32,673 nucleotides of DNA from Deltaproteobacteria bacterium (GTDB lineage: Bacteria; Desulfobacterota; Deferrisomatia; Deferrisomatales; JACRMM01). Numbering within the stretch: the first letter of the stretch is position 1; every line of letters begins with the position of its first letter. Location of the stretch: positions 1-32,673 of the forward strand of contig JACRMM010000039.1 in NCBI GenBank assembly GCA_016214985.1, in the 5' to 3' direction. The notes beneath the pieces were generated by a model. The model had not been told where the DNA came from. It was given only the letters and a program-made list of their open reading frames with translations, and did no database searches. Positions 22,356-32,019 of the stretch are shown here, piece after piece. The position numbers and the translations under genes are program-made.

Positions 22356-25015
22356 GCGAGGAGACCCACGACGCACTGGTGAGCCTCTGGGCCAAGACGG
22401 GAAATGGCGACCCTGTATGGCATCCGCTCCTTCTCCACATGCTGGACGTGGCAGCCAGTGCGGACGCAATCCTTGAGCGTGAGCCGGAAGCCACCCGAAG
22501 GAAAATGGCGGCCGTCCTGGGCATGGAGTGGAAGGACGCCCGAGGATGGCTCCTGCTCGTTATGGCCTGTCATGATCTGGGGAAAGCCTGTCCCGGGTTT
22601 CAATGCAAATGGCGAAATATGACGGGGCTAGATCCCGGCCGGAGCCCGAACACCGAGATCAATCATGCCTACGTGAGCCAGATTGCCCTGGCGGAGTTCC
22701 TGAGAGACAGGGGCTGGCCGGAGGAGTTGGCGGAACTGGTGGCCGACGCGACGGGGTGCCATCACGGAGAAAGGGGTTCCCCGAACGGACTCCTGCACCT
22801 GGCAGGCGACCGGCGAGCACTTGGCCGGGACGACTGGTCAGTCCTACGCCGTCGGCTCGTCGAGACGCTGCTGGAGGTCTTCCAGCCCGGCGAGGCTCCC
22901 GACAAGCCCTCCCTTTCCGGGCCGGACTTCATGCTGCTCTCAGGCCTCACGAGCTTCGCCGACTGGATCGGCTCCAACGAAGACTGGTTTCCCTTCGGAA
23001 CACCCGAGCGCTGCGACGATCCCGGGGCCTGGTTCCGGGAGCGGAGGAAGAACGCGGACAGGGCACTGGATGCCATCGGCTGGGTACCGCGGACGCCGCT
23101 CGCCTCGGTGCCGAAGCCGTTCGAGCAGGTCTTCGGTTTCCCTCCCCGTCCGTTACAGGACACCATGGCCGACGTCCTGGCCGATCTGGAAGGACCGGCC
23201 ATCTTGCTGGTCGAGGCGCCGATGGGCGAGGGCAAGACCGAGGCTGCCTTTCTGGCGCACCTGGAACTACAGCGGCGATTCGGACACCGAGGCCTGTATG
23301 TGGCCTTGCCGACGAAGGCCACAGGCAACGCGATGTTCAAGCGGACGCTCAACTTCCTACGCAAGCAAGGTGCGCGCAGAAGCCTAGACCTCCAACTGGT
23401 GCATGGGGCAGCCCTATTGAACGACGCCTTCCAGAATCTCCGGTTCTCGGGCATCCACGATCCCGTGACCGGCGGCGAGGTTCGCGCGGGCGAGTGGTTC
23501 ACCCACAAGAAGCGGGCGCTCCTCTCGGACTATGGGGTCGGGACCGTGGACCAGGCCCTGCTCCCCATCCTGCCCGTGCGGCACCACTTCGTGCGGCTGT
23601 GGGGTCTTGCGAACCGGGTAGTGGTCTTCGACGAGATCCACGCGTACGACGACTACACGGGCTCCCTCCTGGTTCACCTGCTGCCGTGGCTCCTGGCCCT
23701 GGGCTCCTCCGTGGTGCTCCTCTCGGCGACCCTTCCACCTTCGATCCGGCGCAAGTTGGCGCAGGTCGTGGGTGCCGACCTTCCGGAGCAGGAGGAGCCC
23801 TACCCCCGTCTCTCCGTCTTCTCCTCCGGAGCAGGGGCCACGCAAAGGCACTTCGAGGCCGATCCGAAACGCCGTCGCACACTGCGTCTCCAAGGCATTC
23901 CTCCCGATCTTCCGGCCATGCGTTCGGCTCTCGAGGAGCACCTCGCCGGCGGCGGGATGGCGCTCGCGCTGCTCAACACGGTGCGACGCGCCCAGGACCT
24001 GTACCTCCTCTTTCCGGAGGGCGAGCCCCTGGAACGGGACGGTCAGCGCATCGGCAAACGCCTGCCCGACGGAACGGAGGTGTACCTCTTCCACGCCCGC
24101 TTCCCCGCGGACAGACGGCAGAAGCGCGAGGACCAGGCCCTGGAGACCTTCGGGGAAGACGGTCGTCGGGACGGCCGGAAGATCCTGATCGCCACCCAGG
24201 TGGCGGAGCAGAGCCTCGATCTCGACTTCGACCTGATCGCCACCGACCTGGCGCCCATCGACCTTGTGCTCCAGCGAGCCGGGCGCCTGTGGCGGCACGA
24301 GCGAGGTCCCAGACCCGTTCCCGAACCCGTCCTGCTGGTCGCGGGTCTCGCCGGGGATGAACCCCCGTCTTTCGGAAAGCCTCTGTGGTGGGGAGGGGAC
24401 CTGTATCGAGACGATCTGCTCTTGCGAACGTGGAGCCTCCTCAAAGAGGGACAGCGGCAGACGCTGACGCTACCGGATGAGATCGACGTCATGGTCCGGG
24501 CGGTCTACGAAGAGGAGGTGAACGTGCCGGTAGCTCTCCAAGAGCGGTTGGAGAAGGCGGAGCAGGAGAGCTACGCAAAGGCCCTCGTCTACCGGGACCA
24601 GGCGAACCAGGCGATCATCGGCTTCCCTGATGACGCATCTTGGAACCAGCCGGAGAGGTTCGTTCTTTACGATGAAGACGCACCGGGGGTGCACCGGACG
24701 CTCATGGCCCAGACTCGACTCGGTGAGGACTCGGTCGTGGTAATTCCGCTGCCGCCGGAGGACGGATTCGTACCTGAAGTGGTTCCTGACTTCCAGCAGT
24801 CGAAAGCGTGGTTCCTGAAGGCCGTGAGCCTCTCCCGCAAGGGGGTCGTGAGGAAGCTGAGGGCACGGGGCGTACCCGAAGGCTGGAAGAAGTCGCCGCT
24901 TCTGCGCAACAGCTTTCCGCTGGTTCTCGGCCCCGACGCCAGATGGAAGGAGGACCCGAGGGTGCGCCTGGATGAGGATCTTGGGGTGGTGTACGAGGCA
25001 AAGGAGGAGGAATGA
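22352..25015 (+). CDS. cas3: CRISPR-associated nuclease-helicase Cas3 (type I-E)
   Basis: An 887-residue protein recruited by Cascade to unwind and degrade target DNA. The HD nuclease domain (1-245) has His24 and His30 (WHPLLLHMLD), His74-Asp75 (HDLGK), His105, His137-His138 (CHHGE) and Asp204 (FADWIGS). The SF2 helicase has Walker A APMGEGKTEAA (289-299), the Cas3-typical WFTHKKRALLSDYGVGTVDQ (382-401), DEIH (427-430), SAT (458-460), motif V TQVAEQSLDLDFD and motif VI QRAGRLWRH. A C-terminal domain follows. GTG 22352 is chosen because GAGGAGGAGGGG lies upstream and the N-terminal HD signature starts at once. It overlaps the exonuclease by GTGA and cas8e by ATGA. All catalytic motifs look intact. 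Confidence 0.97.
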   Translation: MSEETHDALVSLWAKTGNGDPVWHPLLLHMLDVAASADAILEREPEATRRKMAAVLGMEWKDARGWLLLVMACHDLGKACPGFQCKWRNMTGLDPGRSPNTEINHAYVSQIALAEFLRDRGWPEELAELVADATGCHHGERGSPNGLLHLAGDRRALGRDDWSVLRRRLVETLLEVFQPGEAPDKPSLSGPDFMLLSGLTSFADWIGSNEDWFPFGTPERCDDPGAWFRERRKNADRALDAIGWVPRTPLASVPKPFEQVFGFPPRPLQDTMADVLADLEGPAILLVEAPMGEGKTEAAFLAHLELQRRFGHRGLYVALPTKATGNAMFKRTLNFLRKQGARRSLDLQLVHGAALLNDAFQNLRFSGIHDPVTGGEVRAGEWFTHKKRALLSDYGVGTVDQALLPILPVRHHFVRLWGLANRVVVFDEIHAYDDYTGSLLVHLLPWLLALGSSVVLLSATLPPSIRRKLAQVVGADLPEQEEPYPRLSVFSSGAGATQRHFEADPKRRRTLRLQGIPPDLPAMRSALEEHLAGGGMALALLNTVRRAQDLYLLFPEGEPLERDGQRIGKRLPDGTEVYLFHARFPADRRQKREDQALETFGEDGRRDGRKILIATQVAEQSLDLDFDLIATDLAPIDLVLQRAGRLWRHERGPRPVPEPVLLVAGLAGDEPPSFGKPLWWGGDLYRDDLLLRTWSLLKEGQRQTLTLPDEIDVMVRAVYEEEVNVPVALQERLEKAEQESYAKALVYRDQANQAIIGFPDDASWNQPERFVLYDEDAPGVHRTLMAQTRLGEDSVVVIPLPPEDGFVPEVVPDFQQSKAWFLKAVSLSRKGVVRKLRARGVPEGWKKSPLLRNSFPLVLGPDARWKEDPRVRLDEDLGVVYEAKEEE

Positions 25016-26535
25016 GCAGCTTCAACCTGATCGACGAGGGATGGATTCCGGTGCGGTTTCCCGACGGACGCCGCGAGGAGTTGGGGCTACGCGACACCCT
25101 GCTGCGGTCCCGTGAAATCGCAGCCATCGAGGACCCCTCGCCCCTGGTGACGGCGGCCCTGCACCGCTTCCTGCTCGCCGTGCTGTATCGTGCCCTGGAA
25201 GGGCCCACCGACATCGACCAGGCCAGGGCGTTGTTCAAGGCCGAATTGCCGGGAGAGAAGATCACGGCCTACCTGGAGAAGTGGCGGGATCGGTTCTGGC
25301 TGTTTCATGAGAAGTATCCATTCGGACAGATTCCGACCTTCGAACCGAAGACGTGGCGGGCCTGGACGGTTCTCGCGGCGGAGCACAACGCCGACAACGC
25401 CAAGGTTCTCTTCGACCATGTGGACGTCGACGAACCTGGCACGATATCCCCGGCGGCTGCAACCCGCTGGCTCCTCGCTACTCAGACCTTTTCTGTCAGC
25501 TGCGGCAAGAGCGAGCTATCTCATACCGGCACCGCGCCCTCCGCGACAGCAGCCATGGCTCTGCCGCTCGGGCGCGATCTGCAAGACACTCTCCTGCTCT
25601 GTCTGGTCCCCCAGAACCGGGAGATCGCACCGAAAGACCGTCCACTGTGGGAGCGGACTCCGGAGGACGTCGAGGGACTCAAAGAGGGTGTCGAGCGCCG
25701 CACAGCCGGTCTCGCCGACCGTTACACCTGGAGGATTCGCGCCATTCGCCTGGCACCAGAGGACTCGGGCCGGGTCGGCAAGCTGGCCTTCGCCTCCGGC
25801 GTCGCAAGTTCATCCTTGGAACAGAACGACCCGATGCTGGGCTACAGAATCGACGAGCAAAGGGGCAAGCTTCCCCTCCAATTCCGAGAGCGAGGGTTCT
25901 GGCGGGATTTCGATTCCCTGCTTCCCGACGAAGCGCGCCTCGCCCCCCAAGTCATCGAACACTCGACCGCGTTGACCCGGACGAACCGAGAGCGCTTCCC
26001 GCGAGCGGTGCTCGTGCTCGGGCAGGCCAACAACAAAGCGAAGATCGAGTACTGGCGGATGGAGCGTTTCAGCCTTCCGCAAGCACTCCTTGGAGATCGG
26101 TTCGTCCGCACGGAGATTCGGCAACTCCTTGTCAAAGCAGAAGACGCTCAGAAGTCCCTATGGGCAGCCTGTTGCTCTTTTGCTCGCGACCTGCTGAGCC
26201 GGGGGAACGAGCGGTCGGTGAGCAAGAAGGACATCAGCGGGTTCGTGGAGCAAATGCCGACAAACCCCTGGTACTGGTCCAGTCTAGAAGCTCGTTTTCA
26301 CGAGATCCTCGGCGAATACACCCTGGACCGCGACCCCGACGACATCCGCTTCCTTTGGCTCACCTTCGTTCGTGATGCCCTGCGGTCCGCCTGGGACCAG
26401 AACCGTGCCTCCGTATCCACGGGTGACGCCTGGGCGATCCGGGCTCTCGTGCGAGCGGAGGGGCCTATTCGCCGCAAGACCAAGGAACTCAACGACGAGA
26501 TTGCGAAGCTCACTCCGAAGAAGGAGGGATCATGA
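25012..26535 (+). CDS. cas8e: Cascade large subunit Cas8e (Cse1/CasA)
   Basis: A 507-residue subunit that recognises the PAM and recruits Cas3. It starts with FNLIDEGWIPVRFPDGRREELGLRDTL, the usual Cse1 N-terminus, has a central segment with KYPFGQIPTFEP and WLLATQTFSVSCGKSELSHTG, and ends in the helical bundle domain (from about 370). The length is normal for the family. ATG 25012 overlaps the cas3 stop as ATGA and is preceded by AAGGAGGAGG. Its stop overlaps the cse2 start in the same way. The PAM cannot be derived without protospacers. Confidence 0.95.
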   Translation: MSSFNLIDEGWIPVRFPDGRREELGLRDTLLRSREIAAIEDPSPLVTAALHRFLLAVLYRALEGPTDIDQARALFKAELPGEKITAYLEKWRDRFWLFHEKYPFGQIPTFEPKTWRAWTVLAAEHNADNAKVLFDHVDVDEPGTISPAAATRWLLATQTFSVSCGKSELSHTGTAPSATAAMALPLGRDLQDTLLLCLVPQNREIAPKDRPLWERTPEDVEGLKEGVERRTAGLADRYTWRIRAIRLAPEDSGRVGKLAFASGVASSSLEQNDPMLGYRIDEQRGKLPLQFRERGFWRDFDSLLPDEARLAPQVIEHSTALTRTNRERFPRAVLVLGQANNKAKIEYWRMERFSLPQALLGDRFVRTEIRQLLVKAEDAQKSLWAACCSFARDLLSRGNERSVSKKDISGFVEQMPTNPWYWSSLEARFHEILGEYTLDRDPDDIRFLWLTFVRDALRSAWDQNRASVSTGDAWAIRALVRAEGPIRRKTKELNDEIAKLTPKKEGS

Positions 26536-27047
26536 GCGGATTCATCGATTGGCTTGAGGACCTAAACGCAAGGGACACCCGGGTCAGAGCCGTCTTGAGG
26601 CGAAGTCTCGCCTTCGACCCCGGGGAGCACCCGCCGGCCTATCCCTACGTCGAACCCTTCGTGAAGGACGAAGACCGTCCCTGGCGCCGGGAGGTGCACT
26701 ACCTCGTGGCGGGCCTCTGGGCCGCCCACTGGAGGGAGGGCCGCGCCGGCGCTTCGCAGACCTTCGGAAGGGCGTGTGCCGCTCAGCAACTGGCAAGCGG
26801 TTCAGCGAGCACCGAGCGCCGGTTCATCACGCTTCTGGACGCCGACGGCGATCAACTGCCCCACCGCCTCCGGCAGATGGTCGCCCTTCTCAAGGAGCAG
26901 GCCATCGACTTCGACGACCTGCTGAAGAAGCTCCTGTACTGGAACGACGACCAGAAGCGCACCCAGAACGCTTGGGCGCGTGAGTTCTACCGAGCCATGG
27001 ATCAGGAAACCGAGAGCGAAGCTGCTGCCGAGGAGAAGAGCCGATGA
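26532..27047 (+). CDS. cas11e: Cascade small subunit Cas11e (Cse2/CasB)
   Basis: A 171-residue, mainly helical subunit that forms the belly of Cascade and stabilises the R-loop. Typical Cse2 features are [23 protein letters not shown] at the N-terminus, [12 protein letters not shown] in the middle and a C-terminal part with [33 protein letters not shown] short Glu/Ala-rich tail follows. Start and stop both overlap neighbours as ATGA, which suggests expression in fixed ratio with cas8e and cas7e. Confidence 0.94.
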   Translation: MSGFIDWLEDLNARDTRVRAVLRRSLAFDPGEHPPAYPYVEPFVKDEDRPWRREVHYLVAGLWAAHWREGRAGASQTFGRACAAQQLASGSASTERRFITLLDADGDQLPHRLRQMVALLKEQAIDFDDLLKKLLYWNDDQKRTQNAWAREFYRAMDQETESEAAAEEKSR

Positions 27048-28198
27048 AGACACTGATCGAGATCCACGCCCTTCAGAACTTCGCTCCGTCGAACCTCAAT
27101 CGAGATGACACGGGAGCGCCCAAAGATGCCTTCTTCGGAGGTACCCGCCGAGCCCGGGTCTCCAGCCAGTGCTTCAAGAGGGCGGTGCGCCAGCACTTCT
27201 CGGCGTTGGTCCAAGGAAGTGCTCTGGTGCCCAACGACGTGGCCGTTCGCACGAAACGTGCTTTGGAGAAGATCGTTGAATCTCTGGTTGAGAAGGGTCG
27301 GTCCGCGGACGAAGCTGAGGCAAAGGCGCGGCTCGCGTTGGCTGCCGTCGAGTTGTCGGTGAAGGAGGACGGGAAGACCGAGTACCTCCTGTTCCTAGGC
27401 CAACGCGAGATCTCCAGCATCGCGGACATCATCAACGACAAGTGGAATTCCATCATCGCTCCGGAGGCCCCTCCTACCGAAGGGAAGAAGCCCGGCAGGG
27501 CGAAGAAGCAGGCCGCTCAGGCCGCCGATCCGGAGTTGAAGAAGGCGCTCGAGAAGATCTTCGACGGCGGCAAGGCGGTGGATGTGGCCCTCTTCGGCCG
27601 GATGCTGGCGGACATGCCCGAGAAGAACCAGAACGCGGCGTGCCAGGTGGCGCACGCCATTTCGACCCACGCGGTCGAGCGGGAGTTCGACTTCTACACA
27701 GCGGTGGACGACCTCAAGCCCGAGGACACGGCCGGCGCCGACATGATGGGAACGGTGGAGTTCAACTCGGCCTGCTTCTACCGCTACGCCGTGGTGGACT
27801 GGGAGAAGCTGATGTCGAACCTCCAGGGCGATGCGGAACTCGCCCAGAAGGGCCTGCGGGCCTTCCTGGAAGGCTTCGTGGTGGCCGCGCCGACCGGCAA
27901 GCAGAACACGTTCGCCGCCCACAATCCCCCCGAGTTCGTCGCCGTCTCCGTTCGGAGGAATACCGCGCCCCGCAGCCTCGCCAACGCCTTCGAGACGGCC
28001 GTCCGCTTGAAGCGGGACGAGTCGCTGACCGGGAAGTCGGCCGAGGCGCTCACCCAGAAGGCGAAGGTGCTCCAAGCCGCCTTCGGGGGAGAGGGAGAAA
28101 CTTTCGTCCTGAATCTTACTGGCGCCGACCCCGACGGGTTCGGAACGCCCGCCGCTTCCTTGAAGGAACTCCTGGACCGAACCCTCGCGGCTGTATAG
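27044..28198 (+). CDS. cas7e: Cascade backbone subunit Cas7e (Cse4/CasC)
   Basis: A 384-residue RAMP-fold protein that polymerises along crRNA. The N-terminus [24 protein letters not shown] with [19 protein letters not shown] is diagnostic. Further typical segments are [30 protein letters not shown] and [31 protein letters not shown] Lys/Ala/Pro-rich insert (about 145-165, [20 protein letters not shown]) lies before the thumb region and may be a flexible loop. The start overlaps cse2 by four bases. Confidence 0.95.
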   Translation: MKTLIEIHALQNFAPSNLNRDDTGAPKDAFFGGTRRARVSSQCFKRAVRQHFSALVQGSALVPNDVAVRTKRALEKIVESLVEKGRSADEAEAKARLALAAVELSVKEDGKTEYLLFLGQREISSIADIINDKWNSIIAPEAPPTEGKKPGRAKKQAAQAADPELKKALEKIFDGGKAVDVALFGRMLADMPEKNQNAACQVAHAISTHAVEREFDFYTAVDDLKPEDTAGADMMGTVEFNSACFYRYAVVDWEKLMSNLQGDAELAQKGLRAFLEGFVVAAPTGKQNTFAAHNPPEFVAVSVRRNTAPRSLANAFETAVRLKRDESLTGKSAEALTQKAKVLQAAFGGEGETFVLNLTGADPDGFGTPAASLKELLDRTLAAV

Positions 28199-28207
28199 GA
28201 GTGAGGC

Positions 28208-28903
28208 ATGCCGACTCTCTTGCTGCGATTGGCCGGACCCATGCAGTCGTGGGGCACGTCCAGTCGCTTCGACCAACGCGATACCGGCAAGGAGCCCAGC
28301 AAGTCCGGCGTCGTCGGACTGCTGGCCGCCGCCCTGGGCATAGACCGCGAGAACTGGACCGACTTGGAGCCGCTCACGCGGCTCGCCATGGGAGTTCGCC
28401 ACGACCGTCCAGGCATTCCGAGACGGGACTACCAGACCGCGGGGTGCGCCGCGACCGACACGATCATCCGGGCCGACGGCTCGCAGGCCAAGGACGGGGG
28501 AGTGGTCTCCGAGCGTTTCTACCTCTCGGATGCGGTGTTCCTCGTCGGGTTGGAAGGTCAGGATGGCGCGCTGCTGAGACGGGCCAACGACAAACTGAGA
28601 AACCCGACGTGGCCTCTGGCCTTGGGGCGCAAGTCCTACGTGCCTTCCGAGCCCATCTGGCTGGACGAAGTGCAGGGCGCTCCCCTGCGAGAGGTCTTGG
28701 CCCGGTGGCCGTGGATCGCCTCTCCGCGCCGGGGAGAAACGCCGCCCGAGAAGCTCCTGGTTTCCCTCGACTCCAAGGACGGCTCCGGCGTCCTCAGGAT
28801 GGACCAGCTTCTATCGTCGTTCGCGGAGCGGCGCTTCGGGGCGCGGTTCGTACGCTCCGAGTGGATACCCTTTCCGAGGGAGGGCGCCCATGCTCCTGCA
28901 TAG
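28208..28903 (+). CDS. cas5e: Cascade subunit Cas5e (CasD)
   Basis: A 231-residue RAMP protein that caps the 5' handle of the crRNA. The N-terminus LLLRLAGPMQSWGTSSRFDQRDT is the standard Cas5e signature, with PSKSGVVGLLAAALG after it and VRHDRPGIPRRDYQTAG further on. TGAGG lies upstream of ATG 28208; the gap to cas7e is nine bases. It overlaps cas6e by 14 bases at its 3' end. Confidence 0.95.
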   Translation: MPTLLLRLAGPMQSWGTSSRFDQRDTGKEPSKSGVVGLLAAALGIDRENWTDLEPLTRLAMGVRHDRPGIPRRDYQTAGCAATDTIIRADGSQAKDGGVVSERFYLSDAVFLVGLEGQDGALLRRANDKLRNPTWPLALGRKSYVPSEPIWLDEVQGAPLREVLARWPWIASPRRGETPPEKLLVSLDSKDGSGVLRMDQLLSSFAERRFGARFVRSEWIPFPREGAHAPA

Positions 28904-29564
28904 GATCCATCTCGACTCGCGCTGCCGCGAGGCAAGGCGTGACCTGTCGGACCCCTACCAGCTTCATTCCACCCTGTGCCGCGCCTTCAGCGTGCCGGAG
29001 ACGAAATGCCCCCAAGGCGAGTTCTTGTGGAGGCTCGAGCCGGAGGCCGATCCAACTGCCTGCCCCCGCGTTCTCGTGCAGAGCCGGACGGTCCCGGACT
29101 GGGAGAGAATCGGCGCGCAGGGATGGCTGGCGAGCGCCGACCCGTCTATCGATCTGAAGGACCGTCTCAAGCTCGACTCGCTCACGGCCGGGAAGCGCTT
29201 TCGGTTCAGGCTCCGTGCCAACCCTTGTGTAACCCATGACGGGAAGCGTCTCGGGTTGTTGCGGGCAGAGGAGCAGGAAGCGTGGCTCGAACGAAAGGGA
29301 AAGCGGCACGGGTTTTCGCTCCCGCGACTCGCAGCCTTCGACCTCTCGGAATCGTCCGAGGAGCGGATCGACGTCCGGATCTCCCAGGAGCAGATGCTCC
29401 GAGGCAATCAGCACTCGGGCAAAGGAATCCGGATCTTCTCGGTGCTGTACGATGGCGTTCTCACGGTCACCGATCCAGATCTCTTCAGGGACGCGCTCCA
29501 AGCCGGCGTCGGTCACGGCAAGGTCATGGGGCTTGGGCTCTTGTCGGTGGTGCCGACGGCATGA
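28890..29564 (+). CDS. cas6e: CRISPR RNA endoribonuclease Cas6e (CasE)
   Basis: A 224-residue tandem-RAMP ribonuclease that cuts pre-crRNA at the 3' base of the repeat stem. It starts LLHRIHLDSRCREARRDLSDPYQLHSTL, where His27 in QLHST corresponds to the catalytic-histidine region of the family. It continues with KLDSLTAGKRFRFRLRANPC and GNQHSGKGIRIFSVLYDGVLTVTDPDLF, and ends in a glycine-rich loop GVGHGKVMGLGLLSVVP. The length is normal, so the gene is complete. It overlaps cas5e by 14 bases. Directly after its stop lies the leftover tail of a second, divergent cas6e, so its 3' end is at or near a recombination junction. Confidence 0.94.
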   Translation: MLLHRIHLDSRCREARRDLSDPYQLHSTLCRAFSVPETKCPQGEFLWRLEPEADPTACPRVLVQSRTVPDWERIGAQGWLASADPSIDLKDRLKLDSLTAGKRFRFRLRANPCVTHDGKRLGLLRAEEQEAWLERKGKRHGFSLPRLAAFDLSESSEERIDVRISQEQMLRGNQHSGKGIRIFSVLYDGVLTVTDPDLFRDALQAGVGHGKVMGLGLLSVVPTA

Positions 29565-29646
29565 AGGCTTCGCCGACCAACTCCGCCAGGGCTTCGGCCC
29601 GGCCAAGGGGTTCGGGTGTGGGCTAATGCTGGTTCGGAGAGCCTAA
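29563..29646 (+). pseudogene. Remnant 3' end of a second cas6e
   Basis: Starting within the stop codon of the intact cas6e, and in another frame, 27 codons plus TAA encode a Cas6e-like C-terminus. It ends GFGPAKGFGCGLMLVRRA, the glycine-rich loop (GxGxxKxxGxGL) that closes Cas6e proteins. The intact protein upstream ends with its own, different version (GVGHGKVMGLGLLSVVP), so this is neither a frameshifted tail nor a recent tandem duplication. No start codon or ribosome binding site goes with it. The most likely reading is a scar of recombination in which one cas6e replaced another. Confidence 0.75.
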
Positions 29647-29682
29647 CGCCACAGGAGAGCACACAGGGGAGGTTGGTCTGCC

Positions 29683-30732
29683 ATGTCTGACCTGATCCAC
29701 GACCCGGTCCTCGGTCTCTACCGGCAAGTCCGCGCCGTCCTCACGCAAGCGCGCGCTCGGGCGTGGCAAGCCGTCAACTCAGAGATGGTGACCTGCTACT
29801 GGGAGGTCGGCCGATTGATGGTGGAGGACGAGCAGAGGGGTGAAGTCCGGGCCGATTACGGCAAACGGATCGTCCGAGACCTTTCGGCGAGGCTCACGGC
29901 CGAATTCGGCGCGGGATTCGACAAGTCGAATCTGTGGAACATGCGAGCGTTCTTCCTCGCCTACCCAAAAGTCGACGCACTGCGTCGAGAATTGACCTGG
30001 ACCCACTACCGCCTTCTCCTTCGGGTTGAGAAACCCGAGGCTCGGGCGTTCTACGAAGCCGAAGCCGTCAATGCCCGCTGGTCCACGAGGGAGTTGGAGC
30101 GGCAGATGAGCTCGCTTCTCTTCGAGCGCCTGGCGCTCTCGCGGGACAAGGCCGGCGTCATGGCGTTGGCGACCAAGGGGCACGAGATCCAAGAGCCGGC
30201 GGATCTCGTGAAGGACCCGTATGTCCTGGAGTTCACGGGGCTTCGCCAGGACGAGCACTTCCGGGAGAAGGACCTTGAGACGGCGCTCATCGACAAGCTC
30301 CAACGGTTTCTCTTGGAGCTCGGCAAGGGATTCGCCTTCATGGCCCGCCAGCAGCGCATCACGCTGGACGGCCGGCACTTCTACATCGACCTCGTCTTCT
30401 ACAACCGCCTGACGCGGAGCTTCGTGTTGATCGACCTCAAGATGGGGGATCTCGCCCACCAGGACCTCGGCCAGATGCAGATGTACGTGAACTACTACCA
30501 GCGCGAGCTCACCGGGGTCGACGAGAACCCGCCGATCGGGATCGTCTTGTGCGCAGACAAGAGCGAGGCGGTGGTGCGCTACACCCTGCCCGAAGGGAAC
30601 CAACAGATCTTCGCGTCGCGCTACAAGCTCTATCTGCCGAGCGAGGAGGAGTTGGCCGCCGAGATCCTGCGGGAACGGGACCTCATTGCGCTGGAAGCCC
30701 AGCTCAAGGGGCCCGAGGGCGGAGGAGGTTAA
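29683..30732 (+). CDS. DUF1016 / YhcG-type PDDEXK nuclease
   Basis: A 349-residue protein of the DUF1016 family. The helical N-terminal domain (about 10-165) contains the conserved SEMVTCYWEVGRLMVEDEQ, ADYGKRIVRDLSARLTAEFG, FDKSNLWNMRAFFLAYP and LTWTHYRLLLRV. The C-terminal PDDEXK domain has Glu199, Asp236 in FYIDLVFYN, Asp251-x-Lys253 (IDLKMG, where ELK is more usual) and GQM at 263-265. It should be a metal-dependent DNA nuclease. These proteins are common in defence and restriction-modification neighbourhoods, but they are not core type I-E genes. GGAGG lies 10 bases before ATG 29683. The stop is two bases from the cas1 ATG, and its last codons contain the cas1 ribosome binding site, so it is coupled to cas1. 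Confidence 0.92.
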   Translation: MSDLIHDPVLGLYRQVRAVLTQARARAWQAVNSEMVTCYWEVGRLMVEDEQRGEVRADYGKRIVRDLSARLTAEFGAGFDKSNLWNMRAFFLAYPKVDALRRELTWTHYRLLLRVEKPEARAFYEAEAVNARWSTRELERQMSSLLFERLALSRDKAGVMALATKGHEIQEPADLVKDPYVLEFTGLRQDEHFREKDLETALIDKLQRFLLELGKGFAFMARQQRITLDGRHFYIDLVFYNRLTRSFVLIDLKMGDLAHQDLGQMQMYVNYYQRELTGVDENPPIGIVLCADKSEAVVRYTLPEGNQQIFASRYKLYLPSEEELAAEILRERDLIALEAQLKGPEGGGG

Positions 30733-30734
30733 CT

Positions 30735-31935
<1,201 letters not shown>

Positions 31936-31938
<3 letters not shown>

Positions 31939-31959
31939 AGGGTCGATGCAGACCCTTCA
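31936..31959. other. Perfect hairpin over the cas2 stop codon
   Basis: TGAAGGGTC (31936-31944) and GACCCTTCA (31951-31959) form a perfect 9-bp stem with the 6-base loop GATGCA. The first three bases are the cas2 stop. There is no T-run after it, so it is unlikely to be a full terminator; it may stabilise the cas mRNA end or mark the border of the leader. Confidence 0.55.
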
Positions 31960-32019
31960 AGAATCGGTAGGCTCCAGCTCGCTCGGATAAGCCTGTCATT
32001 CCGAAAGGGTAGAATTGGT
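31939..32019 (+). promoter_or_regulatory. CRISPR leader
   Basis: The 81 bases between the cas2 stop and the first repeat are locally less GC-rich (notably 31997-32017), as expected for a leader. TAGAAT (32010-32015) is five of six to a -10 element but has no good -35 at normal distance. No clear IHF site could be assigned. The first half is taken up by the hairpin at the cas2 stop. Confidence 0.6.

Noticed and set aside
29236..29646. A 136-codon frame ending in the Cas6e-like tail, as a real gene
   Set aside because: Only its last 27 codons resemble Cas6e. The earlier part overlaps the intact cas6e in another frame and is shadow sequence.
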